Source: Sinohyriopsis cumingii (Eukaryota > Mollusca > Bivalvia > Unionida > Unionidae). From it: a DNA stretch of 64,000 nt. The stretch is from NCBI GenBank assembly GCA_028554795.2, contig CM068835.1:59891219-59955218 (forward strand). Reading direction: 5' to 3'. This document shows, piece by piece, positions 22,576-32,970 of the stretch. The notes under the pieces were generated by a model, which saw nothing but the letters and a program-made list of their open reading frames with translations, had not been told where the DNA came from and made no database searches. Every line of letters starts with the position of its first letter. The stretch's first letter is position 1. The position numbers were made by a program, and so were the translations under genes.

Positions 22576-22763
22576 CTGGACTTTGAGCTCTGGGATGGAA
22601 ACTCTAATGAAAACAGTGCCTGACTGGTTCTCAGACATGAAAGGGTTAAAATCCTCCTGGAAATTCCGTACTGTGCTACGAAGGGAAGCAGGCTCCATCG
22701 AATTTTCAGCCTTAAGTACCCCACTGTTCATTGTGCTTCATGTACACATGTCAATCTTTATAC
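22576..22763 (-). CDS. First coding exon of a Shank-like scaffold gene (partial)
   Basis: The minus-strand exon is bounded by an acceptor, TTTTAATTTCAG|GT, and a donor, GTCCAG|GTAAATG. The start codon is at 22729-22731 with A at -3, giving 52 codons in phase 0 (22731-22576). The last codons read TVFIRVSIPELKVQ. This resembles the opening strand of the SHANK SPN domain, whose vertebrate form is V.VRVGIPDLQQ, and the exon break falls at the matching place. SHANK proteins organise the postsynaptic density and cortical actin in animals. The preceding 38 residues are Ser/Glu-rich and not diagnostic. No further SPN or ankyrin exon was found at lower coordinates, so intron 1 would exceed 22 kb. The call rests on a dozen residues plus splice sites, so the gene name is left blank. 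Confidence 0.5.
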
Positions 22764-22769
22764 CTGAAA

Positions 22770-24260
22770 TTAAAATACATTAGAACTTTGAGAACTCAGA
22801 ATACTCTAGAACAAAATATCTAGCTTGATTTTTCAGCAGGATTGGGTTTTCTGAGGTCAAAGAAAAGAAAATACTTCAGCCATGGACTGTGTGTCACTGG
22901 AATTCAAGAAATTAATATTTGAGATAATGAAGTTTAAATGTGTAATGTTAGTTCAGTTGGATTCCAGGTGGGAACAAAAGAAAATGACATTTTTAACCCT
23001 GCAAATGCATCCCCCCCATGCTTTATTTATTCATAATACAATGCATTTATAAGTTTACTTAACGGTAATATGTCACTGTGATTCCAAATGAAAGTAAACT
23101 GAAAGAATAGCAACTGGTAGGGTTTGTGATTACCAATACTGATACTCTTTAATGCATATTCCACCAATGCCACCCACCCCAAATTAGTCAAACAAAAAGG
23201 CTAGTTCCAGCAGGTTGATTCCATAACCAAAGAATTGGTGAAAAACTTTAACCAAAACCTTCTCAATCTGTTGACACCAATGGTGCCAGAAAAGTGACAG
23301 TTACTTATCACTTCCCACTCCCATGGGTACATCTTGACTCGACTGCCAGGAGGACACTTCATGCATTTTGGGGGGAGATTTGTTAAATTTTGGGGTACAT
23401 TGGCAGATTGGTGGGAGTATGTCCCATAGGCTTGCTCAAGATGCAGCATGGGTCTTCATTCCATAACTTTATATATAAAGTTTGGTCAGAAAATATTATT
23501 TAATTGAAATTGTTGTACATTTAACATCTGACCCTTCCCAGGAATGATACCCCTCCTCAAAGATGCAAACCACAAGAGCAAGATAATAATAAGTTATGTG
23601 AATTTCAATGGAGTGACTTGAGCTGTCCAACTACAGTACCATGGGTCAATATTTGTATGGTCCACACCCATACAAAAAGTCAGTTCTATAATTATAGCAG
23701 AGTTACTATAACATACGTCATGTATGGCCTATGAAATTGTTACATTTTTGGTCCATGTGGCCCACAGTGTTGAAGATGTTGGACAGTAGCTGACCGATGG
23801 ACACGTAGACAGACAGAAGGTATCACAATATATCATTGCTTAACACATCTTCTGAAATAACGTTTTCATCATGTAGATTATCACCATATTACCTGTCAGT
23901 CCTTAACAAAAATTGAATAAAAAGTTATGGCAAACAAAACTTGAAAACAAATTTCAATCAGACTGATGAATAATGCTTTCAAAACCATACAGTACTATTT
24001 TGGCATTCATTCTACCCCAGATTTAACCTATTTTTAGTTGTTTCCTTTATTCATTTCACACATTACTCAACCCAAACTCATTACAAATCCAGTGACACTA
24101 GGTCCTGACTGGTATTTTAAACAACAGCAATGGTCTTTAAACATTAATGTATCATTAAAATCAAACACTATACCAAAAGATCACAAATTCCAATTTCCAA
24201 CAATATTTTTAACAAAAAATCCCCCCAAATTTACAAAACGCTTGCATTTTAAAGGGTATT
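22770..24260. other. Unannotated DNA upstream of the Shank-like exon
   Basis: No gene or clear element. If the exon call is right this is a 5' UTR intron or the upstream region. I saw no TATA box or initiator that I would defend. Confidence 0.35.
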
Positions 24261-24261
24261 A

Positions 24262-24800
24262 TATATTACTCACTTCTTCATCAGATCTAAATGCTGCATA
24301 GACCCAGATCTATGCTGTTTGTTAAGACTTATCTAATCAGTAGAGCAAACAAGACCATGATCTTCTGTCACGTTATGCACTGGCAGACCTGGGTCTTATA
24401 TTGCTTGTTCTCCAGATAACTCCTAACACTCACTGCATAGATCCAGATAACTCCTAACACACACTGCATAGATCCAGATAACTCCTAACACTCACTGCAT
24501 AGATCCAGGTAACTCCCAACACACACTGCATAGATCCAGATAACTCCTAACATTCACTGCATAGATCAAGATAACTCCAAACACACACTGCATAGATCCA
24601 GATAACTCCTAACACTCACTGCATAGGTCGAGATAACTCCTAACACTCACTGCATAGATCCAGATAACTCCTAACACTGCATAGATCCAGATAACTCCTA
24701 ACACTCACTGCATAGATCCAGATCTGCTGGCACATTATTCAACAGCAGATCTGTCTTTGCAGTTGGACTTGACTTACAATTGAGTATATAAGGTATATGC
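24262..24800. mobile_element. M3 fold-back MITE with internal tandem amplification
   Basis: The left end (TATATTACTCACTT) and right end (GACTTACAATTGAGTATATA) correspond to the M3 ends TATACTCACTTATAAG and CTTATAAGCGAGTATA. The inside shares GACCCAGATCT, CTGGCAGACCTGGGTC and GCTGGCACATTAT with the other copies. Between them an internal piece has been amplified into a 31-bp array (24411-24727). Confidence 0.75.
24411..24727 (+). repeat. Minisatellite, 31-bp unit, inside an M3 element
   Basis: About ten units of TCCTAACACTCACTG, CATAGATCCAGATAAC. The unit is the complement of an M3 internal piece (TGTTAGGAGTAATC with the neighbouring TGCAGTTTG), so the array arose from the element. Confidence 0.92.
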
Positions 24801-25230
24801 ATGCTTTATAAGCCAGCCATGTTGCTAATTCAATTTCCATATCTGTCTGTGGCTACAATTTGATCTATGAGATTTGTCACAAATTTCAAAGTGAACTGAA
24901 TGATATACTGAGAGGTGGTATGTGATGCTTCTGTAGCCTAAAAATGAGCCTATATCTCAATAAACATTTCTGTACCCAGTATTAGTAACGACAAATCTAT
25001 CCAATGCTTGAACTTTTATAAAGTGCTGGCCTAACAACAATCAGTCATGAAATTCCAAGGATATTTCTTTCCAGGATGCCAACTTCATAATACCAACAGT
25101 TTATTAAAACCTTTTCAGTTCATCATTTTAAAAAAAAATGTTCTGACAGTCTACGGAGTAATTCTTTTGTTTTACCTATTATAATTTGTTTCTCTTTATC
25201 ACTTGATTTATTAAGTATAACAAAATAGAT

Positions 25231-25480
25231 TTTTGTTGTTATTGTTCCAGGGTTTAACGCCATTTTTCAGCACAAGATATGCTATAACATGGCAGCCAGT
25301 ATAACTGGTGGAGGAAGAACCCTGGAAAACCCAGGGAAGAACCACCGACCCACGAGAAGCTACTGGTAGGCTTTCCCCACGTACCCACGCTAGCTGAGCC
25401 TTGGACTCGAACCCATGCAGACATGGCAGTGATTCGGATACGGTGAGCGCTTTAGACCAATCGGCCACTCAGGGCCCCTA
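25231..25480 (-). mobile_element. S2 SINE with 15-bp target duplication
   Basis: Nearly full length. The head end reads, on the minus strand, GGGGCCCTGAGTGGCCGATT with an A box like that of Leu/Ser tRNAs. The B box is GGTTCGAGTCC, and the tail is AACAATAACAACAA. The target duplication TATAACAAAAT.GAT (25216-25230 and 25481-25495) has one mismatch. The well-kept promoter boxes suggest a young copy. Confidence 0.94.
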
Positions 25481-25754
25481 TATAACAAAATGGATATTGC
25501 ACAATTGTGACAGCATCAACAATACATGAGCCCACAACAATGTGCTGCACATTTTTTAGGCTTATTCAAAACATTCAATTAGCGTTATTGCATGTCATTA
25601 CTATGGTTGTGTCATTCTGTGCTATTTAAATCAAAATTACCCAATCTTGTGAATGTCATTTTGTATGCTCTCAAAGCTTTTTCTGCAAAAGTTCAATTGA
25701 GTTTTTGTTACTGAAATTAGTTTCATACACTTAATTTTAAATTGGCAACCCTCG

Positions 25755-25920
25755 TGAAGTAATAATAATAATACATGTAATAATAATAATACATATAATA
25801 ATAATAACATTATGTTGTTGTCAGTTGTAGCAGCAGCTGTTGTTGTTGCATTAGTACTAGTAGTAACGGTTGCTTTAGTAGCAGCACAGGTAGTACTGTA
25901 GTGGTAGCAGTAAGAGTTGT
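25755..25920 (+). repeat. AAT tract followed by a TTG/TAG-rich tract
   Basis: AATAATAATAATACATG-type repeats pass into GTTGTTGTTGC and GTAGTAGTAA-like trinucleotides. A Thr/Ala-rich minus-strand frame across it is an artefact of the trinucleotide repeat. Confidence 0.8.
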
Positions 25921-26424
25921 AGTATTTACCAGTTACCTCATACAGGTGGGTTATCAGGTAAGTTATTCTAGAGAGTTGTGGAAGCATTGCATAATATTAC
26001 ATAATCAAACAGGTGTGATACCTGGCCAACTAAGGAATTCAGAAAGTTTTAAATAGGTTAGACTTTTATGCTGAATACCAGGTGACAAAGTGAAATAGTA
26101 TTTATGACATATCCACAAAGTAAACATTGCAGTTTGCCTTTTGAAATAGTATGAGACTTCATTCTGTTATTATGAGCAAGTTTTCCCATAGGGGTTCAAG
26201 ATTGAAAGTAAAAAAATAAAAACCTTGTGTCCAAAGGGTCAGATTGAGCACACACAAAAATTAGTGTCAGAAGTGGGGTCAAATTACAAATTCTAGGGTC
26301 TCTTGTGCACAAATAAGGGTAAAGGAAAACACTGATAAAGTATAAAGGTAGTAATATCAACTCTTGTTACAATGATCAGTTTGGCTGCATTAGCTATATT
26401 TTTATTAGATCAAGCTTACTGTTG

Positions 26425-26569
26425 TTGTTGTTGGGTTTAACACCATTTTTCAGCACAAGATAGCCCATACATGGCTAGTTTCAATGGTGGAGGAAGAACC
26501 CAGGAAAACCCTGGAAAGAACCACTGACCCACAAGAAGCTACCAGCAAGCTTTCTCACATACCCACATT
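26425..26569 (-). mobile_element. 5'-truncated S2 SINE with 12-bp target duplication
   Basis: Tail and body are present. The copy stops at CACATACCCACATT, before the B box, so the whole tRNA head is missing. The duplication AGCTTACTGTTG is exact at 26413-26424 and 26570-26581. The copy was therefore inserted in truncated form, as expected from incomplete reverse transcription. Confidence 0.92.
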
Positions 26570-26612
26570 AGCTTACTGTTGTATTGATTTAGGTATTTTT
26601 CAGGATGAGTTG

Positions 26613-26644
<32 letters not shown>
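26613..26644 (+). repeat. AAT microsatellite
   Basis: About ten AAT units. No element adjoins it that would explain it as a LINE tail. Confidence 0.85.
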
Positions 26645-26645
<1 letters not shown>

Positions 26646-27351
26646 GGAGAAAGATGAGGAAAAAAGATGAGATGCTTGTTATAACTAATTTTTTCCCATA
26701 TAGCTTAGTCAATATAACAAAAATATCCCTGGTAGCTTTACATACAGACAAAGAAATATCAGACCAGAATGTGGATATGTTTATTTCACTTTTTCTTGTT
26801 TGTTTTAAACAAAAGATATAACAAAAAATACTAGTTTGATATAAGCAATTATGTTGACCACAAACAATGGCAGCTCACTTTATATTCATTCTTGGTCACA
26901 TTGTGAAGTTAAAGGTAGATCAGAAATCTTCACAATAAGAACTAAAAATGTCCCATTCATGGGCAGCATCAATATAGCAGTTAATTTACACAGATAATCA
27001 GCATGTTTCTTACAGATAGTTAATGTTAATTTTTTGGATTTCAAATATTCCCATGTGATGTCAGTGTTCACTGTGTGCAACCATTCAGACCAATTTTTTG
27101 TTGAGTGAATATTCCATTATTAAGCATGAGTTTACCGGCCTTTATATTAAGTGTACATTGATATGGTGTGTGCTAGTAATGAAGTATTAGGCTACCATAT
27201 TGGGGAAGGATTAATAAGTTAATATGGGTTTACTGGTACATGTATATTCATTTTTTCACTCTCTCTTATGTCTACAAGTCATAGAGGACTAAGATTAAGT
27301 TCAGGTTTAAGTATTAATGATAATCTACACGAGACTAAACACCTTAACTTC

Positions 27352-27455
27352 TTTCATGTCCAATCCAGTGAAGATGACAATATATTTTGGCAAAAAGGTA
27401 CTTTTTTCATGTCCAATCCAGTCAAGATGACAAAATATTTTGGCAAAAAGTACCA
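27352..27455 (+). repeat. Tandem duplication, about 53 bp, two copies
   Basis: TTCATGTCCAATCCAGT, AAGATGACAA and ATATTTTGGCAAAAAG occur twice with a few differences. Confidence 0.85.
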
Positions 27456-27686
27456 ACTTACAGGATGAAAAATATAGTACTTTATGGTATTAAGTGTGCA
27501 TACTTTTCTTGATTAATACTTCTGTATTTCCCATTCCAAAACAAATGTATGTGTAATGTCATATAGTCCAGTACAGCTCACAAGTTGACTTCCAGTCCTA
27601 TTTTCAAAAAGCAACATCTGCCTAACATGGTTATTATTATCTATCTGCTTTCATGCACAATAATAATTATTTTTATAATGTTTAAT

Positions 27687-27910
27687 GTTGTTGTTGTTGT
27701 AAGGTTTAACGCCATTTTTCAGCACACGATAGGCTATACATGGCTACCAGTATTGATGGTGAAGGAAGAACCCGGGAAAACCCCAGAAAGAACCACTGAC
27801 CCATGAGAAGCTACTGGCAAGCTTTCTCACATACCCACACTCACATACCCACATTGGCTGAATCTGAGACTCGAACCCACGCAGACAGAGGTGAGATGGC
27901 AGTGATCCGT
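27687..27910 (-). mobile_element. S2 SINE, head truncated
   Basis: The tail (TTGTTGTTGTTG) and the full body to the B box (CTCGAACCCAC on the plus strand) are present. The copy ends at GTGATCCG before the A box. A possible short target duplication, GTTTRAT, is weak. Confidence 0.85.
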
Positions 27911-28104
27911 TTGATATTCTGTATCTAGGATAACATGTTATACATGTAGTTGGAAACTACTTCAAAGCAGGATATAAGAAGAACACCATGGTTCTGATTC
28001 AATGAGCTGAGGGGTGGGGGATATTTTAACAAGATTTTATATTGCAAGAGCATAAGCTGCAAAACACTGGTTTTCTAAGAAATTGTTCGCTAACATGGGC
28101 ACAG

Positions 28105-28315
28105 AATAATTTGGTGTTTTATGGCACATCAGCACATGAAGGTTGTACTATTTTTAGGCTAGTCTAGTAAAGTAACCATGCACTAGGACACATGATGGCA
28201 GAAGACCCCAGGGCTGATCCAATGGCAGGGTTCAAACCCACATCCGTTTGGATAGGAGGCTAGCACACCAGCACCTGTGCCAATGAAACTCTTTGGGCAC
28301 CGATTTTTAATTCTA
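28105..28315 (-). mobile_element. Third tRNA-derived SINE type
   Basis: The minus strand reads a tRNA-like head with A box TGGCACAGGTG and B box GGTTTGAACCC. A body of about 130 bp follows, and it ends with GCCATAAAACACCAAATT. The ending phrase CATAAAACACC is shared with the element at 50515-50715. It differs in body from both S1 and S2. Confidence 0.6.
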
Positions 28316-28454
28316 ACAAGTCTAAATACTAAAAAAAGCAAGAAGAAATTAGAAATTCATGAAATCAGCATTCAACTGCAAGTTGTAATTATTTAAAGAA
28401 TGCTGAATGAAAGTGGTTCTCAGAGGACCTAACTACGAAACAACAGAGGTCAAT

Positions 28455-28755
28455 CAGAACAGGGTGTGATGGGTTTGCTATGGGGTCGGAGTGGATCCAG
28501 AATGGGATGTGATGGGTTTACTATGGGAGGGAAAGGATCAAGTAAGTAATGTGATGTGTTTGCTATGAGGGATTGGATCCAGAAAGGGCTTTGATGTGTT
28601 TGCTAAAAAGAGGGAGTGATTCCAGAAAGGGATGTGATTGGTTTGCTAAGGGGAGGGAGTGGATCCAAAAAAGGATGTACATGTAATGGTTTTGTCATGG
28701 GGAGGGAGTGGATCCAGAAAGGGATGTAATGGGTCTGCAATTGGGAGAAAGTGAA
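28455..28755 (+). repeat. Minisatellite, about 50-bp unit
   Basis: About six imperfect units of GGGAGGGAGTGGATCCAG, AAAGGGATGTGATGG, GTTTGCTAT. Purine-rich on the plus strand. Confidence 0.88.
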
Positions 28756-29460
28756 TCTGACTGAATCAACCAATTTTATATTTTACACTCAAACAAGTTT
28801 GATTTTAGCCCATGAACCTAGCTACTTTGAATATGCTAGTAAACAGCTACCAACATTAACCTTGCTTGGTGGCAACGGCATGACATGTAAAAAACCCATC
28901 TTAACCACAAAATTTTCTCAAAGATTAAAGATAGCGAATTGGACCTATGTACCAAGCTCTCTTTCTACAATCAGCACTGTTGTTAGTAATGTGTTACAAG
29001 ATTTGAGGTCAAAACCTCTTTGTGAGCCCCAGTCAGATGGAGGCCAAGATGTCTTTGTAGGTCCTTGTCAGACAAGGGTGTAGGCTGTGTAATTTAGCAA
29101 TAATGAGGTGTATACATATTCAGTTAACAAAGCCTAATTCTGTGACATTCCCATAACAAGCCCATCATCTTTTTTACGACCTCTGATGTCATTGACATGT
29201 AGGTTACAAGATTTGTATAGTCATGTGACTCAGGATGCAAATGGCCAGATCCAGGTCAAATTTCAGGAACGACATACTTTCGTCTTGTCTGTCAACAGAT
29301 TAAAGACATAACGAATGCTAATTGATTATGATTTTTGAGAAAATAAGTAATATTACTATTGATTTCATGCAGGTATATCTCGATGAAAGGTCATGCGTTA
29401 ATTTGCTGGGCTGGCTATAAGCAGCTACCCTATGCCGGCACCATTTCTTCTTTTTAACTA
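28756..29460. other. Unannotated DNA
   Basis: A plus-strand frame of 110 codons at 28751-29083 has no recognisable domain and no supporting splice or promoter signals. Codon use is unremarkable. I would not call it a gene. Confidence 0.35.
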
Positions 29461-29593
29461 CCTGCCAGTAGCTTCTCATGGGTCAGTGGTTCTTCCCTGG
29501 GTTTTCCAGGGTTCTTCCTCCACCAGTTATACTGGCCGCTGTTATAGCCTATCTTGTGCTGAAAAATAGCGTCAAACCCTAGAACAACAACAA
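29461..29593 (+). mobile_element. 5'-truncated S2 SINE
   Basis: Starts at CTGCCAGTAGCTTCTCATGG inside the body and runs to the tail CCCTAGAACAACAACAAC. Both flanks have a CTTTTT..ACTA-like phrase that may be a decayed target duplication. Confidence 0.8.
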
Positions 29594-29599
29594 CTTTTT

Positions 29600-30060
29600 T
29601 ATACTAAATAGTATTATATTCTTGACCAATGAAATGATCTACAAGATGGCCATATTGGATATAAGACTGCAACCACTTTCTTTTACAACCAACCAGGCAT
29701 CATAAGAAGTGAAAACCTTATATCAAGATGCCCATCCAGGAGGAACTTAGCAATAATACAATGATTTGCAAGATGCCCATCCTGTGTCCATAATACATGT
29801 TAGATCACCACCATATCCATATTGGACTATCTAGTTTTTTCTTGCAACAAACCCCATGTAGATACAACCTTCTGTGTAGGAGGAACAGTAATATCAAGAT
29901 GGCAGTCACAATGGATGGCAGACCTGCAGAGATGCTGCCAGGATCAAAAGGGGAAGCTAACCCCATGTCACAAAAATAAGGTGGGAGTAGGAACAAATGG
30001 AGGGAATGGACATTATTTCAAGAATTATTTAACACTGAAATAGCCATATCTCTTTCATCC
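29600..30060. repeat. Decayed dispersed repeat (AAGATGGC phrases)
   Basis: CATCATAAGAAG, AAAACC, AGGAGGAAC and CAAGATGGC recur in this order here and at 31080-31640, and partly at 61060-61270. The short frames on both strands here are fortuitous. Confidence 0.5.
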
Positions 30061-30117
30061 TTCTCCACTGTGTTAAGCTCTACTGAAATCAAAATCCTCA
30101 GAATATATTTCATCGAG

Positions 30118-30590
30118 TAGTATAAGCCTTAATCTGTTGATGGTTTCTGAGGTTAATCTGTTCCTTAGTTGTATAAGCATTAATCTGTTGATGGTTTCTG
30201 AGGTTAATCTGTTCCTTAGTTGTATAAGCATTAATCTGTTGATGGTTTCTGAGGTTAATCTGTTCCTTAGTTGTATAAGCATTAATCTGTTGATGGTTTC
30301 TGAGGTTAATCTGTTCCTTAGTTGTATAAGCATTAATCTGTGGATGGTTTCTGAGGTTAATCTGTTCCTTAGTTGTATAAGCATTAATCTGTTGATGGTT
30401 TCTGAGGTTAATCTGTTCCTTAGTTGTATAAGCATTAATCTGTTGATGGTTTCTGAGGTTAATCTGTTCCTTAGTTGTATAAGCATTAATCTGTTGATGG
30501 TTTCTGAGGTTAATCTGTTCCTTAGTTGTATAAGCATTAATCTGTTGATGGTTTCTGAGGTTAATCTGTTCCTTATCTCTGTATAAGTAT
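30118..30590 (+). repeat. Minisatellite, 51-bp unit, nine copies
   Basis: Each unit is AATCTGTTGATGGTTTCTGA, GGTTAATCTGTTCCTTAG, TTGTATAAGCATT. Copies are almost identical; one has GTGGATGG for GTTGATGG. The unit itself contains two AATCTGTT half-repeats. Because 51 is a multiple of three, frames of 149-168 codons stay open on both strands and show 17-residue periodicity. I regard them as artefacts, since they lack a conserved domain or promoter. Confidence 0.97.
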
Positions 30591-30619
30591 TGTTCTGTGC
30601 TAAGAATCCCTTTCACAGT

Positions 30620-31079
30620 ATACTACCTGAAGGAACATGTACATAGCTAGCTTACACAGCTTGAACAAGTTGGGAAACTGTTCTTTATGGTTGCTATGTA
30701 CAATTTTTGAAAGCTTATGAGCATGTCTCGCGGATATTTTGTTCTAAAATGTGATTTTTCACTAACATGAGCTCTGCCAAAGTTTCACTTTCCTGAATCA
30801 GTGTTCCGCTTTACTACTATGTTAGATTGTTCATTTGTTCCATAATGCTGTAATATTGTTTTAAGTTCATCACTGTCATAGTCTGCTTATTCAGACTGAG
30901 GTTTTGTTATAAAATGTATTGTTGCAACAAGCACTTTAATTCAATAAAAAAAATACTGCACAAAGTTCATTCTGATGTGCATGACTTTGAACTAATTTAC
31001 TAGAGTTCTTGTGCATCAGTGTTCTCCAAGTAGGCCAAATTTGTACACATTTTACATGATTCATGCACTTGCATGCCCT
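30620..31079. other. Unannotated DNA
   Basis: Nothing recognised between the 51-bp array and the decayed AAGATGGC-type repeat. Confidence 0.4.
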
Positions 31080-31640
31080 GGCAGCATTACCTTCATTTAT
31101 GATCAACTAGACATCATAAGAACTCTTTAATTGATAACCTGATAACCCCTTGTCAATGTGAGCATCTGTTTAGAGGTGGCATTCACAGCGTCATTTTCAT
31201 TTAGAAGCAAGGTGACACCATAAGAGGTCTTCTGGTGAAAACCCATGTCGATATGGCTTTCTGTTTGGGAGGAGAAGTAATACAATTTTCAAAATATCCC
31301 CAAAAGGCAGTTGTCAGATTGGCACTATTTTCATTAACTTTCAATTAGACATCATAAATGGTCTTTTAGTGAAAACCAGATGCTGGCAAAACCACCCATT
31401 CTGAAAATGTAGCAATAATAAGATTTTTTTCAAGATCACAATCGTGACAGTCATGTTGAATGTCTGGACAGCACCATTTTCACTTAGTACCAGCTATACC
31501 ATGGTATGAATTTGAGCATCAAGTTTTATGGCAATTTTCCAAGCAGCTTAGTCATAGCTGTGTGCTGACTGACAGATAACAGATGATAAATAGACAATGG
31601 ACTGATAATTGATAGAAAATGGACAATTGACAATAGGCCA
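31080..31640. repeat. Decayed dispersed repeat (AAGATGGC phrases), several copies
   Basis: Three poorly kept copies share ACATCATAAG, GTGAAAACC, GGAG..GTAATA and CATTTTCATTTAG. Same family as 29600-30060. Confidence 0.5.
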
Positions 31641-31899
31641 ACCCATAGGCTCTTCTGGTCTTTCCCCAGTGGGGCTCAAACACTTCTACAGGTTGCCCTG
31701 TGCTGCGATCATAGGACACTTGTGTATATAAACTGTTTCTTTATCCATACTTTTTCACATACCAACAGCCTTAGGGTACATAATAAAAGTGGTAATTACA
31801 AATTGTCATAAATTATTACAAGTTATGGTGTTACTGTTCATTTTGATTTTGAGACAACAAAATTATTAAATCTGATAACTGATCAACATCAAATATGCT

Positions 31900-32080
31900 T
31901 ATAATATGCGACCAATTGCACACTGCAGAGACCAAGACCTGTTGTCACATAATGCACTGGAAGATCTGGGTCTGTGTAGTTTGTTAGGAGTAATCAGTAC
32001 AACAAGCAGATCTGGAATTTTGTTTTGTACAGTTTGATTCAACTCATAAGCAAGTATATACGGTACTACAAAACGTAAAC
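31900..32080. mobile_element. M3 fold-back MITE, decayed
   Basis: Contains CACTGGAAGATCTGGGTC, TTTGTTAGGAGTAATCAGTA and the right end AACTCATAAGCAAGTATATA. The left end is lost or eroded. Confidence 0.7.
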
Positions 32081-32457
32081 AGGACATTACAGACAAGTAC
32101 ATTATACACCACACATAAGAATATTAGTCTATACCTATACAAGGCATTACATATGAGCACATGAAAGGACATTATTTTAAAGTAGTTTTTAATTACACAA
32201 AGTCATGCAATGATTGTTTCAGTACATGTGGACTAAGATGATTCCTAAAATTCTTGACGAAGTCAGGTGACTAATTAGAATAAAAAAAGATTTCCTAAGT
32301 TTTTATAATTTGTCCAACCATGCATAAATACTTCAATATTTTCTTTTTAAATATGACTGGGATCTCTGTGTCATGCCCTGGAACTTTGGGTCTTTCACTA
32401 TACCCCAGAGACTTAGACCCAAGATAAAACAAACTACTAAGATCCCTACTCTATAAG

Positions 32458-32458
<1 letters not shown>

Positions 32459-32496
<38 letters not shown>
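32459..32496 (+). repeat. CA microsatellite
   Basis: Nineteen uninterrupted CA units, the longest dinucleotide run in the window and likely polymorphic. Confidence 0.97.
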
Positions 32497-32498
<2 letters not shown>

Positions 32499-32624
32499 CT
32501 AATGGCATTGACCTTGGGTCTATCAAACACCTATGAATATATGCTTATGAGTCCTACCTTGAAATCTATTGAGATCCCCTCATTGTGACTATATTTACCA
32601 GTACTGGGCATAATGATGCAGATT

Positions 32625-32970
32625 TATAATTGCAACTGACTTGGACTCTTGGCTAAGTAGGATAAGATGGGCATTTGGAATAAAAAGTAGCATGGATATA
32701 AAAATTATTGGTCCATTAAGCAAAAAAAAATAAAAAAATTAACAAATAAATAAAAAAATAACCAAAGAACTACAACTTTTACCCTTCTGTTCATATAAGA
32801 GTGAAAAAGCCAATGAAAAACATTTCTATTACAACTAGATATTAGGTAAACTGGAAATCTCTTGGAAGTCGATGTATTATGATGTATTCAGAAATAGCCC
32901 CCAAAATGTGTTTCCTACTTGCTTTTCAGGCGAAAATGACAAAATCCTCCAGAGGTTTATGACTTAATCA
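32625..32970 (-). mobile_element. Diverged relative of the TTAA MITE at 50879-51432
   Basis: Read on the minus strand it matches the MITE in order: CCTCCAG then GTCATTTTCGC, GTAGGAAACACATTTTG, CATTGGCT, then CAAATGCCCATCTTA. Terminal repeats are not recognisable, so it is an old partial copy. Confidence 0.7.

Noticed and set aside
28751..29083. A 110-codon plus-strand gene
   Set aside because: No domain, no promoter or splice support, and it begins in a minisatellite edge.
30073..30616. Frames of 149-168 codons with 17-residue repeats
   Set aside because: Direct result of a 51-bp unit being a multiple of three; open on both strands, with no promoter or signal.
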